Assembly (NCBI RefSeq): GCF_051710625.1
Contig: NZ_JBPESN010000048.1
Location: 1 to 16,788 of the forward strand
Reading direction: 5' to 3'
Length of the DNA: 16,788 nucleotides
DNA from: JBPESN01 sp051710625
GTDB lineage: Bacteria > Pseudomonadota > Gammaproteobacteria > Enterobacterales > Enterobacteriaceae
Position 1 is the first letter of the stretch. Each line of letters starts with the position of its first letter. Made by a program: the position numbers and the translations under genes. Below are positions 1 through 8,462 of this stretch, piece after piece. The notes beneath the pieces are model-generated. The model had not been told where the DNA came from. It did not search any database and saw only the letters and a list, made by a program, of their open reading frames with translations.

Positions 1-271
1 GTTACCGGATCAAACAAAGTATGAGTCGGCGTGGTAACTGTTGGGATAACAGTCCGATGGAGCGCTTCTTCAGAAGTCTGAAAAACGAGTGGATACCGGT
101 AACGGGCTACATAAGCTTCAGCGAAGCAGCTCATGAAATTACCGACTATATCGTGGGATATTACAGCGCACTCAGGCCGCATGAATATAACGGTGGGTTG
201 CCACCAAAGGAATCAGAAAATAGATACTGGAAAAACGCTAACGTGGTGGCCAGTTTTAGTTGACCACTACA
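1..271 (+). mobile_element. IS3-family insertion sequence, right end (cut by window edge)
   Basis: This is the 3' end of an IS3-family element whose left part lies outside the window. It contains the C-terminal part of the transposase. The transposase stop codon (261-263) falls in a terminal stretch that ends TTGACCACTACA. IS3-family elements end in 5'-TG...CA-3', and the stop codon often lies inside the terminal repeat, so I place the right end at about 271. The left repeat is not visible, so neither the exact end nor a 3-4 bp target duplication can be confirmed. Confidence 0.7.
3..263 (+). CDS. IS3-family transposase (OrfB), C-terminal fragment
   Basis: The reading frame is open from the window edge and reads YRIKQSMSRRGNCWDNSPMERFF near its start. 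This is the C-terminal part of the rve/DDE integrase core of IS3-family OrfB; the glutamate in MERFF corresponds to the catalytic E of the D-D-E triad. The later GYISFSEAAHEI and RPHEYNGGLPP stretches match the usual OrfB tail. About 86 residues are visible of a protein normally near 280 residues. An internal ATG at 21 is not a real start, because the homologous reading continues upstream of it. Whether the full transposase is intact cannot be told from this window. Confidence 0.85.
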   Translation, partial: YRIKQSMSRRGNCWDNSPMERFFRSLKNEWIPVTGYISFSEAAHEITDYIVGYYSALRPHEYNGGLPPKESENRYWKNANVVASFS

Positions 272-290
272 AATCTGGTGCGACGGTCCC

Positions 291-389
291 AACCATTATC
301 TGGTGCGTTTACGCAACCATTCGCAGGTCTTTAAATTAACGAATCTCGATGATTTAACGGCGGCGATAGAAAACGTGCAGAAGCAATAA
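291..389 (+). pseudogene. Orphan 3' coding tail next to the IS end (unidentified)
   Basis: The frame reads NHYLVRLRNHSQVFKLTNLDDLTAAIENVQKQ and then stops at TAA (387-389). Composition and codon use look like a real protein C-terminus. It is open upstream only as far as the IS boundary and has no start of its own. It is probably the tail of a gene interrupted by the IS element or by an IS-mediated rearrangement. I do not recognise the family. The 10-mer ATCTGGTGCG occurs at 273-282 and again at 298-307; this may be chance. Confidence 0.35.
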
Positions 390-623
390 TGCGCTGTAAG
401 CAACAGCGATCAACATTATGCGACCTGAATTAAGGGGAAAAGTGTTCAATAGGGTTGCCCGACGCTCACAGGAGCCGGCATGAAAAGTTTGTCCTCGCAT
501 GCGGTCAAGAACAGGGAAATCAAGACGGTCGCAGCCGGCGTTTTCGCCGGCGGGATGAAGAGAACGCTGGGCGACGGCTCCCGCCCTACGCCTGAGCGAA
601 AAACGGCGCGGGACGGGAGAACG
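390..623. other. Intergenic region downstream of glnS, no gene seen
   Basis: I see no supported gene here. In E. coli the chitoporin genes chiP and chiQ follow glnS; nothing resembling them is present. A short GC-rich inverted repeat (GCCGGCG-TTTT-CGCCGGC, about 535-552) could fold downstream of glnS, but it has no T-run on either strand, so I do not call it a terminator. An ATG at 480 with a GGAG-like sequence opens a frame that mostly overlaps glnS antisense and is best ignored. Confidence 0.5.
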
Positions 624-2294
624 TTACATCACGGCTTTCACAGCCCAGGTATCGCGCAGTCCCACGGTGCGGTTAAACACCGGATGCGCGGGGCTGAAGT
701 AGCGACTGTCGGCGCGAAAATAGCCTTCGCGCTCAAACTGAAAGGGTTCGCCCGTGTTGGCTGCCGGCACGCCGGCTTCGACAAAGCCCTGACGGATAAC
801 CAGCGAATCGGGGTTCAGCGTGGAGAGAAAATTCTCTGCTGCCGCCGGGTTGGCCTCGCCGAATAACCGGTCATATAGACGAAACTCCGCGGCAAGGCTA
901 CGGGTGGCCGATACCCAGTGGATTACACCTTTCACCTTACGCCCGTCCGCGGGATCTTTACTCAGGGTGCCGGGATCGTGACGGCAAAAAATCGTGGTGA
1001 TTTGCCCCTGAGGGTCTTTTCCCACGCGTTCAGCTTTGATCACAAACGCATTGCGCAGGCGCACTTCCTTGCCCAATACCAGCCGCTTGTACTGCTTGTT
1101 GGCTTCTTCGCGGAAGTCAGCGCGATCGATATAAATTTCGCGGCTGAACGCCACCTGACGGGTTCCCTTCTCCGGCCTGTTGGGATGGTTTGGCATCGCG
1201 ATATCCTGTTCATGCCCCACAGGCAGACTTTCGATGACCACTCGTACGGGGTCGATCACCGCCATGGCGCGCGGCGCGCGATCGTTCAGATCTTCGCGGA
1301 TGCAGGCTTCCAGCGCGGCCATTTCAACATTGTTATCCTGCTTCGTCACGCCGATGCGGCGGCAGAATTCACGAATCGAGGCCGCCGTATAGCCGCGGCG
1401 GCGCAGACCAGAAATGGTCGGCATGCGCGGATCGTCCCAGCCCTCGACAATTTTCTCCGTGACCAGAAGATTCAGCTTGCGCTTGGACATAATGGCGTAT
1501 TCGAGATTGAGTCGGGAGAATTCATACTGCCGGGGATGCACGTCGATCGTAATGTTGTCCAGCACCCAATCATACAGCCGGCGGTTATCCTGAAACTCCA
1601 GCGTGCAAAGCGAATGGGTAATGCCTTCCAACGCATCGGAGATGCAGTGGGTAAAGTCATACATCGGATAGATGCACCACTTGTTGCCGGTCTGATGGTG
1701 ATCGGCGAATTTGATGCGGTACAGCACCGGGTCGCGCATCACCATAAACGGCGAGGCCATGTCGATTTTTGCCCGCAGGCAGGCACTGCCTTCGGCAAAT
1801 TCGCCCTTGCGCATGCTGGCGAATAACGCCCGGTTTTTTTCCACGCTCCGATCCCGATAAGGGCTATTTTTACCCGGGCGCGTCAGGGTGCCGCGATTAT
1901 CGCGGATTTGATCCGGCGATAGCTGGTCGACATAGGCCAGCCCTTTGTCGATAATCTCAAGTGCGTAGTTATGCAGCTTGTCGAAATAATCGGAAGAGTA
2001 GTGAATGTCACCACTCCAGTTAAAACCCAGCCACTGCACGTCGTGCTTGATAGAGTCGACATATTCCATGTTCTCTTTGACCGGATTAGTGTCGTCGAAA
2101 CGCAGGTTACATCGGCCCTGATAATCCTGGGCAATGCCAAAATTGAGGCAGATCGATTTGGCATGGCCGATATGCAAATAGCCATTTGGCTCTGGCGGAA
2201 AACGGGTATGCACCGATGTATGCTTCCCCGAGGCCAGATCGTCGTCAATGATTTGACGAATAAAATTCGTTGGGCGGGCTTTAGCCTCACTCAT
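624..2294 (-). CDS. glnS: Glutaminyl-tRNA synthetase
   Basis: Class I aminoacyl-tRNA synthetase that charges tRNA-Gln with glutamine using ATP in the cytoplasm. The predicted product has 556 residues, close to the E. coli enzyme (about 554), and is colinear from start to end. The class I signature HIGH is at residues 41-44 (YLHIGHAKS). The KMSKS-equivalent loop appears as IMSKRKLN near residue 270, the GlnRS form of that motif. The N-terminal catalytic domain is followed by the beta-barrel anticodon-binding domains, ending FNRTVGLRDTW. The ATG at 2294 is preceded by GAGGA at good spacing. No lesion is visible, in contrast to almost every neighbour. The gene lies downstream of nagE in the same orientation, as in E. 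coli. It serves the Gln tRNAs encoded in this window. Confidence 0.97.
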   Translation of the reverse strand: MSEAKARPTNFIRQIIDDDLASGKHTSVHTRFPPEPNGYLHIGHAKSICLNFGIAQDYQGRCNLRFDDTNPVKENMEYVDSIKHDVQWLGFNWSGDIHYSSDYFDKLHNYALEIIDKGLAYVDQLSPDQIRDNRGTLTRPGKNSPYRDRSVEKNRALFASMRKGEFAEGSACLRAKIDMASPFMVMRDPVLYRIKFADHHQTGNKWCIYPMYDFTHCISDALEGITHSLCTLEFQDNRRLYDWVLDNITIDVHPRQYEFSRLNLEYAIMSKRKLNLLVTEKIVEGWDDPRMPTISGLRRRGYTAASIREFCRRIGVTKQDNNVEMAALEACIREDLNDRAPRAMAVIDPVRVVIESLPVGHEQDIAMPNHPNRPEKGTRQVAFSREIYIDRADFREEANKQYKRLVLGKEVRLRNAFVIKAERVGKDPQGQITTIFCRHDPGTLSKDPADGRKVKGVIHWVSATRSLAAEFRLYDRLFGEANPAAAENFLSTLNPDSLVIRQGFVEAGVPAANTGEPFQFEREGYFRADSRYFSPAHPVFNRTVGLRDTWAVKAVM

Positions 2295-2665
2295 GTTGAT
2301 ATTCCTCTACGCAACAGCACGACATTCATTACGCTTATGTTCCAACATGCCACGCCAGGACACAACCGTTTGTTAAAGAAATTCTCTATTCCAGCGCCGC
2401 AGGGCGGCGGTTTAGCGTCTTTGTCGCGGAGATGCCGGGCAAAATAGACGTCCCCACCGGGCGCGTTCGCGAAGTGACCGGGGGTAATGGGACGCGGCAT
2501 CGGGTCAGGGCCCTGCCGCATCGGGATCCTCCCCCGGAGCGGCAAGGATAACAGCAGAAAAGCAACGCCCGGCCCCTTACGGCGGCACGGGTGTTTTTAG
2601 TACAACATTACGGCGGATGGCCGCAGCCGCAGGCGTCTCACCGCGCGGCGCAAAGAAAATGCGAT
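2295..2665. other. glnS-nagE intergenic region
   Basis: I see no gene in this 371 bp stretch. It should carry the glnS promoter (minus strand), since glnS has its own ribosome binding site and a terminator-like hairpin separates it from nagE. A TTGTGT followed by CATAAG upstream of glnS has poor spacing and is not a convincing promoter. An 84-codon minus-strand frame (2291-2545) shows no family signature and is GC-rich random-looking sequence. Confidence 0.5.
2561..2599 (-). terminator. Terminator-like hairpin downstream of nagE
   Basis: The arms ACGCCCG (2565-2571) and CGGGTGT (2588-2594) pair over 7 bp with one G-U. On the minus strand the stem is followed by TGCTTTT; on the plus strand it runs into TTTTTA, so it could act in both directions. 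It lies about 70 bp past the nagE stop. The 16-nt loop is long, so confidence is moderate. Confidence 0.45.
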
Positions 2666-4482
2666 TTATTTGCCGGTGAGGTCCAAAAGCCGGCTTTGCC
2701 CTGCTAGCACGGTCGCGTTAGCGGAGGGCGTCAGCGCGCCGAACTCCTCCATATTGCTCACGACCGCCGGGCTAATCATCGAACGTGCATTGGCATTCAG
2801 GTAGGCCAAATCCAGCTCCAGGATAGGCTGCCCCTGCGTCACCTTACTGCCCTCTTCCACCAGGCAGGTAAAGCCTTGTCCGTTAAGGGCCACGGTATCG
2901 ATAGCGATATGCACTACCACTTCAGCGCCGCCGTTGGTTTCCAGGCAAAAAGCATGATGAGTATTGAAAACTTTGACCGGCGTACCGTTCACCGGCGACA
3001 ACACCAGTTTATCGGAGGGACGGATGGCGATACCCTCTCCCACGGCGCGGGTGGCGAAAGCTTCATCCGGCACCAGCTCCAGCGGCACGACGTCACCGGT
3101 CATCGGCGAGACGAGCGAAACCACCACCGGTTTCCCCGCGGCAGAAGGCGTTTCTACGCGCGGGGCAAGCGTCGCGACCAACACCGGGGATACCGCGCGC
3201 GCCGGCCTGACCGGTCCGTTGGCCAACACGGTACGCATCGCGCTGGCAATAATTTCCGCGCGGGTGCCGACAATGATTTGCAGACTTTCTTTGTTCAGAC
3301 GGAACACACCCTGGACGCCGAGGTTTTTCGCCACGGCGTCATTGACCAGCGACGTGTCTTTTACGCTCAGGCGCAGACGGGTAATACAGGCATCAATACC
3401 GATCAGATTATCCGAGCCACCGATGGCGCTGATATACCGACGAGCCAGTTTTTGCGCCTTATCGCTTTCGCCGCCGGCATCGATATTCACATCGTAGCCA
3501 TCGGTTTTATCGCCGGCCATTTGCAATTCGCGGCCCGGGGTGAGCAAATTAAAGCGACGGATAGTGAAACGGAATACCAGATAATACAGAATGAAGAACA
3601 CCAGGCCTTGCGGGATTAGCATATACCAATGCACCGCCAGCGGGTTCCGGCTTAAGAGCACGACATCCACCAGTCCGGCGCTAAAGCCAAAGCCGGCAAT
3701 CCAATGCATACTGGCGGCAATAAAGACCGACAGGCCGGTCAATATCGCGTGCAGGAAATACAACACCGGCGCCACGAACATAAAAAAGAATTCCAGCGGT
3801 TTGGTGATGCCGGTAAAAAACAAGGCGAAAACCGCGGCAAGCATGATCCCGGCGACTTTACTGCGGTTTTTGGGGCGGGCGCAGTGATAAATTGCCAGCG
3901 CCGCACCGGGCAAGCCGAACATCATGATCGGGAAGAAGCCCGCCTGATAACGGCCGGTGATACCGATGATGCCGGTACCGGCTTCGATGGACTGCTGGCC
4001 GCCGAGGAATTTGGGAATATCGTTAATGCGGCGACATTGAACCAAAAGACCGAATTCAACGCGTGCTGCAGACCGACCGGGATCAATAAGCGGTTAAAAA
4101 AAACATAAATACCTGCCCCCACCGAGCCGAGCTGCTGGATGTGTTCACCGAATGCCACCAGCGCGTTGAAGATCACCGGCCAGATATACATCAGAATAAA
4201 GGCGATGAAAATCATCACGAAGGAAACCAGAATCGGCGCCAGTCGGCGTCCGCTGAAAAACGACAACGCCTTAGTGAGCTCGACATGGCTAAATCGGTTA
4301 TAAAGTTCGGCGGAAATAATCCCCACCAGGATGCCGACGAACTGGTTATTGATTTTGCCGAACGCCGCCGGCACTTGATCCACGGGGATTTTCTGTATCA
4401 TCACCACCGAGGCCAGCGCGCATAATGTCGTCACCACCAGGAAACCGACGAAGCCGGTAAACGCCGCCTTTGTTGAAGACAT
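2666..4482 (-). pseudogene. nagE: N-acetylglucosamine PTS permease EIICBA, pseudogene
   Basis: NagE imports and phosphorylates GlcNAc as a fused IIC-IIB-IIA membrane protein of about 650 residues. The visible protein starts at MSSTKAAFTGFVGFL, which aligns near residue 70 of E. coli NagE, so roughly 70 N-terminal residues and the start are gone; a TGA lies a few codons upstream in this frame. Loss of one base near 4028-4033 breaks the frame: SVFWFNVA continues as INDIPKFLGG only in another frame. The rest of IIC, the IIB phosphorylation-site region (DACITRLR) and the IIA histidine region (VVVHIAIDTV) then run to a stop at 2666. In the conserved IIC motif GITEPLEF the glutamate is lysine (GITKPLEFFF). 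Two disruptions plus the missense change make function very unlikely. Confidence 0.9.
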
Positions 4483-4607
4483 CGTCAGCCGCGCAATGAC
4501 CGCCGACGAAAGATTTAATTCTCATCGAAAAATAATAACGGTTTTCTTAACGAAATTTCATTTTAAATCGCTCTATTTTGTGACTTATTCTAGTATTTAA
4601 GGCAATC

Positions 4608-4628
4608 TTATTTTGCAATACAAAAAAT
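4608..4628. promoter_or_regulatory. NagC-like operator
   Basis: TTATTTTG and CAAAAAAT flank CAATA, giving a symmetric TTTTG-N5-CAAAA core with AT-rich wings. This resembles NagC boxes found upstream of nagE and nagB in enterics. The identification rests on similarity to the known site type and on position. With nagC itself broken, the site probably has no cognate repressor unless another ROK repressor such as Mlc uses it. Confidence 0.5.
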
Positions 4629-4668
4629 CAACCCGCAGTTGCCTAGAAGGGAGGGACGACACGTCGGA

Positions 4669-4697
4669 TTCCGGCGTGGACGCCCAGTGGTTATACT
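4669..4697 (+). promoter_or_regulatory. Candidate nagB promoter
   Basis: A good -10 hexamer TATACT (4692-4697) is preceded at exactly 17 bp by a poor -35, TTCCGG (4669-4674). A weak -35 is typical of activator-dependent promoters such as the CRP-controlled nag promoters. Transcription would start near 4704, about 36 bases before nagB. Confidence 0.35.
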
Positions 4698-4739
4698 CCC
4701 CGCTCAAACACTGCACCGCAACATATTACGAGGACAAAC

Positions 4740-5542
4740 ATAAGACTGATTCCATTAAACACCGTCGCTCAGGTAGGTCAGTGGGCCGCCCGTCATATCG
4801 TCAACCGTATTAACGCCTTCAACCCCAGCGCTAACTGCCCGTTCATTCTCGGGCTGGCCACCGGCAGCACGCCGCTGGAAGCCTATAAGAGCCTGATTGA
4901 GATGCATAAAGCGGGCCAGATCAGCTTTAAGCATCTGGTGACGTTCAACATGGATGAATATGTCGGCTTACCCGCCAAACATCCCGAAAGCTATTATTCA
5001 TTCATATTTAATAACTTTTTAATTATATCGATATTCCACGGGAAAACATCAACCTCCTTAACGGCAGTGCACCGGATATTGATGCTGAATGTCGCAGTTA
5101 TGAGGAGAAGATCAAATCTTATGGCAAAATTCACCTGTTCATGAGCGGTGGCGGCGACGACGGCCACATCGGTTTTAATAAACCGGGTTTATCTTTGGCC
5201 TCGCGCACCCGCATCAAAACCCTGAACCAGGATACCCGTCGGGTCAATTCACGCTTCTTTGATAATGATATCGAGCAAGTACCCCGCTACGCCCTGACGG
5301 TGGGCGCCGGTACGCTGCTTGACGCAGAAGAGGTGATGATTCTGGTGATAAGGCACAATAAGGCCGACGCGCCGCAGGCTGCTATAGAAAATAATGTCAA
5401 TCATATGTGGACCATCACCTGCCTACAGTAGCATGCTAAAGCCGTCATGGTGTGCGATGAACCGTCTACCCAGGAATTGAAGGTGAAAACGGTCAAATAC
5501 TTCCGTGAACTGGAACAAGAGAATCTGAACACCGCCCACTAA
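4740..5542 (+). pseudogene. nagB: Glucosamine-6-phosphate deaminase, pseudogene
   Basis: NagB converts glucosamine-6-phosphate to fructose-6-phosphate and ammonia. The sequence aligns with E. coli NagB over its full length (about 266 codons), but has four lesions. (1) The start codon position reads ATA followed by AGA CTG ATT CCA, matching MRLIP, so ATG became ATA. (2) A T-run at 5016-5020 is one base short, shifting the frame after SFIFNNF. (3) The catalytic Glu148 is lysine: GHIAFNEP reads GHIGFNKP (codon 5180-5182); Asp72, Asp141 and His143 are kept. (4) CLQLHPKA reads CLQ-TAG-HAKA (5429-5431). Reading resumes to the natural end ENLNTAH. A GAGG lies upstream of the lost start. The gene was first in the nagBAC operon. 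Confidence 0.95.
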
Positions 5543-5558
5543 CCTCCCGGAGCTGACT

Positions 5559-6701
5559 ATGTATGCGTTAACCAACGGCCGCATCTATATCGGCAGCGAG
5601 ATTCTGGATAACCACGCGCTCGTTATCGCGAACGGCGTTATCGACGCCATTTGCCCCGCCGACAGCCTGCCCGCCGGCATTGAACGCCGCGATTTGGCCG
5701 GCACCGCACTGGCGCCCGGTTTTATCGACCTGCAGCTTAACGGCTGCGGCGGCGTACAGTTCAACGACAGCCTGGACGCGCTGTCGGTCGAAACGCTGGA
5801 AACGATGCAGGCCGCCAACCAGCGCTCCGGCTGCACCAGCTTCCTGCCAACCCTCATCACCAGCACTGATGACTTTATGCGTCGGGCGGTGGAGGTCATG
5901 CGCGCTTACCTGGCGCAGCATAAACTTCAGGCGCTGGGGTTGCATCTGGAAGGCCCCTACCTCAACCCGACCAAAAAAGGCACCCATGATTCGGTGTTGA
6001 TGCGCGCACCGAGCGAAGAAATGGTGGCCTTCCTGTGGGCTAACAGCGACGTGATAAGCAAAATGACCCTGGCTCCCGAACAAGTGGACGCGTCTGTTAT
6101 CCGCCGGCTGTGCGCTGCCGGCATTCGCGTTTCCATTGGTCATTCCAATGCCACCTACCAGCAGGCCAAGGCGGGTTTCGACGCCGGCATCAGCTTTGCG
6201 ACCCATCTGTTTAACGCCATGCCAACGATGGTCGGGCGCGAACCGGGCGTTATCGGCGCCCTGTTCGACGCGCCGGAAATTTATTGCGCTATCGTCGCCG
6301 ACGGTCTGCATGTCAACTGGGCCAACGTTCGTAACGCCAAACGCATTAAAGGCGATCGCCTGATATTGGTCACGGATGCCACCGCCCCGGCCGGCGCGGA
6401 AAATATGGACAGGTTCATTTTCGCTGGCAAAACAATATACTATCGCGATGGCCTTTGCGTGGATGAACACGGTACCCTCAGCGGCTCGGCGCTTACCATG
6501 ATTGAAGCGGTGCGTGGTAGCGTAGAGTACGCCGGTATCGGATTGGATGAGGCGTTGCGCATGGCAACTCTTTACCCGGCACGGGCGCTGGGCGTGGACG
6601 CGCGGTTAGGGACGCTGACGGTTGGCAAAATCGCCAACTTAACCGCCTTCACCCGCGATTATAAAATCAGTAAAACTATCGTTGACGGCGACGAAGTTTG
6701 A
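5559..6701 (+). CDS. nagA: N-acetylglucosamine-6-phosphate deacetylase
   Basis: NagA removes the acetyl group of GlcNAc-6-phosphate, giving glucosamine-6-phosphate and acetate in the cytoplasm. The protein has 380 residues against 382 in E. coli and aligns without gaps that matter. It is an amidohydrolase-fold enzyme; the metal and catalytic residues sit at the E. coli positions: Glu131 (HLEGP), His195 (GHSNA), His216 (ATHLFNAMP), His251 (ADGLH) and the catalytic Asp273 (LVTDATAPAG). The ATG is preceded by GGAG 16 bases after the nagB stop, so it was co-transcribed with nagB. No lesion is visible although nagE, nagB and nagC are all broken. It may be retained because its product can go directly to cell-wall precursors through GlmM and GlmU (inference). 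Confidence 0.97.
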   Translation: MYALTNGRIYIGSEILDNHALVIANGVIDAICPADSLPAGIERRDLAGTALAPGFIDLQLNGCGGVQFNDSLDALSVETLETMQAANQRSGCTSFLPTLITSTDDFMRRAVEVMRAYLAQHKLQALGLHLEGPYLNPTKKGTHDSVLMRAPSEEMVAFLWANSDVISKMTLAPEQVDASVIRRLCAAGIRVSIGHSNATYQQAKAGFDAGISFATHLFNAMPTMVGREPGVIGALFDAPEIYCAIVADGLHVNWANVRNAKRIKGDRLILVTDATAPAGAENMDRFIFAGKTIYYRDGLCVDEHGTLSGSALTMIEAVRGSVEYAGIGLDEALRMATLYPARALGVDARLGTLTVGKIANLTAFTRDYKISKTIVDGDEV

Positions 6702-6718
6702 CCATAAGCGAGTAAGCG

Positions 6719-7962
6719 ATGACACCAGGCGGACAGACCCCGATAGGCAATATTAACCTTGTTAAACAGTTAAACAGCGCGGCGGTCTACCGTCTCATCG
6801 ATCAAATGGGCCCGATTTCCCGTATTTATTTAGATAGCAGAACAAAGTCAGCTCGCGCCCGCTAGTATCACCAAGATCACCCGCCAACTGCTGGAACGCG
6901 GCCTGATCTGTGAAGTGGATCAGCAAGCCTCCACCGGCGGCCGGCGGGCTATCTCCATCGTGGCCGAAACCCGTGGCTTCCAGGCCATCGGCGTTCGCCT
7001 CGGCCGGCATGATGCGACGATCATGCTTTATGATTTGAGCGGCAAGGCCCTGCAGGAAGCCTATTTCCCGCTGCCGCAGCGGAACCAGCAGACGCTGGAG
7101 CTGGCGCTGATGGAAGCTATCGGTGGCTTTCTTGAGCAGGCGCAGCGTAAAACCCGCGAGCTTATCGCTATTTCGGTGATATTACCGGAACTGGTCGACC
7201 CCTTCTCCGGCATTGTCCGCTATATGCCTCATATACAGGTGCACCACTGGCCGCTGGTGGAGCAGTTGCAGCAGCGCTTTCATCTCACCGCGTTTGTGGG
7301 CCACGACATTCGCAGTCTGGCGCTGGCGGAGCACTATTTCGGGGCAACCCAGGATTGCGCCGATTCCATTTTAATTCGTTTGCACCGCGGTACCGGGGCC
7401 GGGATCTTGATAAACGGCCAGATTTTCCTTGGCAGTAACGGTAACGTGGGCGAGATTGGCCATATCCAGGTCGATCCGCTGGGAGAACGCTGCCACTGCG
7501 GCAATTTTGGCTGTCTGGAAACCATTGCCGCCAATGCCGCGATCGAGCAACGGGTGCGTCGGCTGCTCCGTCAGGGTTATGCCAGTAAACTGACGCCGGA
7601 CGACTGCCGGATAGATAACATCTGTCTGGCCGCCAATCGCGGTGACGGGTTGGCGGTGGAAGTAATAGAGCATGTCGGCCGTCAGTTGGGTAAAGTGATA
7701 GCGCTCAGCATTAACCTGTTCAATCCGCAAAAGGTGGTATTGGCGGGCGAAATCACCGAGGCCCACAAGATTTTGCTGCCGGCCGTGCAGCGCTGCATTG
7801 ATAATCAAGTGCTGAAAGCCTTCCGGCAAAACTTGCCGGTGGTCATCTCAGCGCTGGATGCATGGTTCGGCCATCGGCGCTTTCGCCCTGATCAAGCGCG
7901 CCATGCTTAACGGCGTGCTGCTTCAGCGGTTGCTTGAAGCCGACGTGCCGACACACCGCTGA
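6719..7962 (+). pseudogene. nagC: ROK-family repressor NagC, pseudogene
   Basis: NagC represses the nag genes until GlcNAc-6-phosphate binds. The start MTPGGQTPIGNINLVKQLNSAAVYRLID matches E. coli NagC. Around 6824-6833 the frame breaks inside the winged-helix DNA-binding domain: a TATT appears twice in tandem, and without the extra copy the next codon is TAG where E. coli has CAG. The body (IAEQSQLAPASITKITRQL onward) continues in another frame with the ROK zinc motif CHCGNFGCLE and HRGTGAG kept. A further one-base insertion near 7860 (extra G after LD) shifts the last 34 codons; the true end LLQRLLEADVPTHR is readable to the TGA at 7960. The repressor cannot be made in full length. It begins 17 bases after the nagA stop. 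Confidence 0.95.
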
Positions 7963-8462
7963 CCTGCGCCGCATCGGCGCAGGGTAAAGACCGCCCCCTG
8001 GCGTATCACCGTTCTTCGGGGGCGCCGATTTACCCGGTTATGGCCGACAATTGGCCTGCGTTACGTTAGACGATAACTTTGCAAGCCGACGGATAAAGCT
8101 GTGAATGCACCGCGATTTTCTGGGTCTTCCCGGCGATTGACCTGCCCCTGTTTGCCCTTTTCAACTCGCAGAGTGACGGGGCACTTGGCCCACTTGCCTC
8201 ATGCCCCCAGCAAGACGGTCACCCACACGGCCGCAGGCTATAAAAAATCGCATTATTGAATTCACAATGAACGCGCCCTTCTCTTCTGGTTTATTGCCTT
8301 TTATGTTGTTATTTCGCTTTTTTATTGATGATTATTTACCTGATAACGTTTATTTCCACCTGGATATTGAATTGTCGGGTCGTTTTGATGCTAAAACGTT
8401 GTATATGTGACGGCGCAGGCGACAACGCGGCGACCGTCGGGAATCATCATGAGGGAAAAATT
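7963..8462. other. nagC-asnB intergenic region; nagD/umpH absent
   Basis: I find no gene in these 500 bases. In E. coli nagD (umpH) lies between nagC and asnB; no similarity to it is visible in any frame, so it is deleted or was never here. A perfect 9-bp hairpin with a 3-base loop (CCTGCGCCG-CAT-CGGCGCAGG, 7963-7983) follows the nagC stop but has no T-run. A second stem (CGCCCCC 7992-7998, GGGGGCG 8018-8024) follows. From about 8240 the sequence turns AT-rich, as expected for the asnB promoter and leader, but I cannot pick a convincing promoter. Confidence 0.55.

Larger units (their letters stand above)
4483..4739. promoter_or_regulatory. Remains of the divergent nagE/nagB control region
   Basis: This AT-rich stretch lies between the truncated nagE and nagB. 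In enterics it contains divergent promoters controlled by NagC repression and CRP activation. A NagC-like box and a CRP half-site (TTTGTGACTTATTC, TGTGA at 4579-4583) are visible. The missing nagE 5' coding sequence would be expected here and is not recognisable, so a deletion has probably brought the operators close to the middle of nagE. Confidence 0.5.

Noticed and set aside
535..552. GC hairpin as glnS terminator
   Set aside because: No T-run follows on the minus strand.
480..866. 128-codon plus-strand frame with a GGAG-like site upstream
   Set aside because: Most of it is antisense to the intact glnS and it shows no family signature.
918..1826. Long (302-codon) plus-strand frame
   Set aside because: It lies wholly antisense to glnS; long antisense frames are common in GC-rich codon use.
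2291..2545. 84-codon minus-strand frame upstream of glnS
   Set aside because: No homology, no ribosome binding site, and it overlaps the expected glnS promoter region.
2876..3619. 247-codon plus-strand frame
   Set aside because: Antisense shadow of nagE, no recognisable motif.
5568..6470. 300-codon minus-strand frame
   Set aside because: Antisense shadow of the intact nagA.
7963..7983. Perfect hairpin after nagC as intrinsic terminator
   Set aside because: A strong stem, but followed by GTAAAGACC rather than T residues, so only its structure is reported.
8201..8410. 69-codon frame upstream of asnB
   Set aside because: It lies in the AT-rich leader, lacks a good ribosome binding site, and resembles no family.
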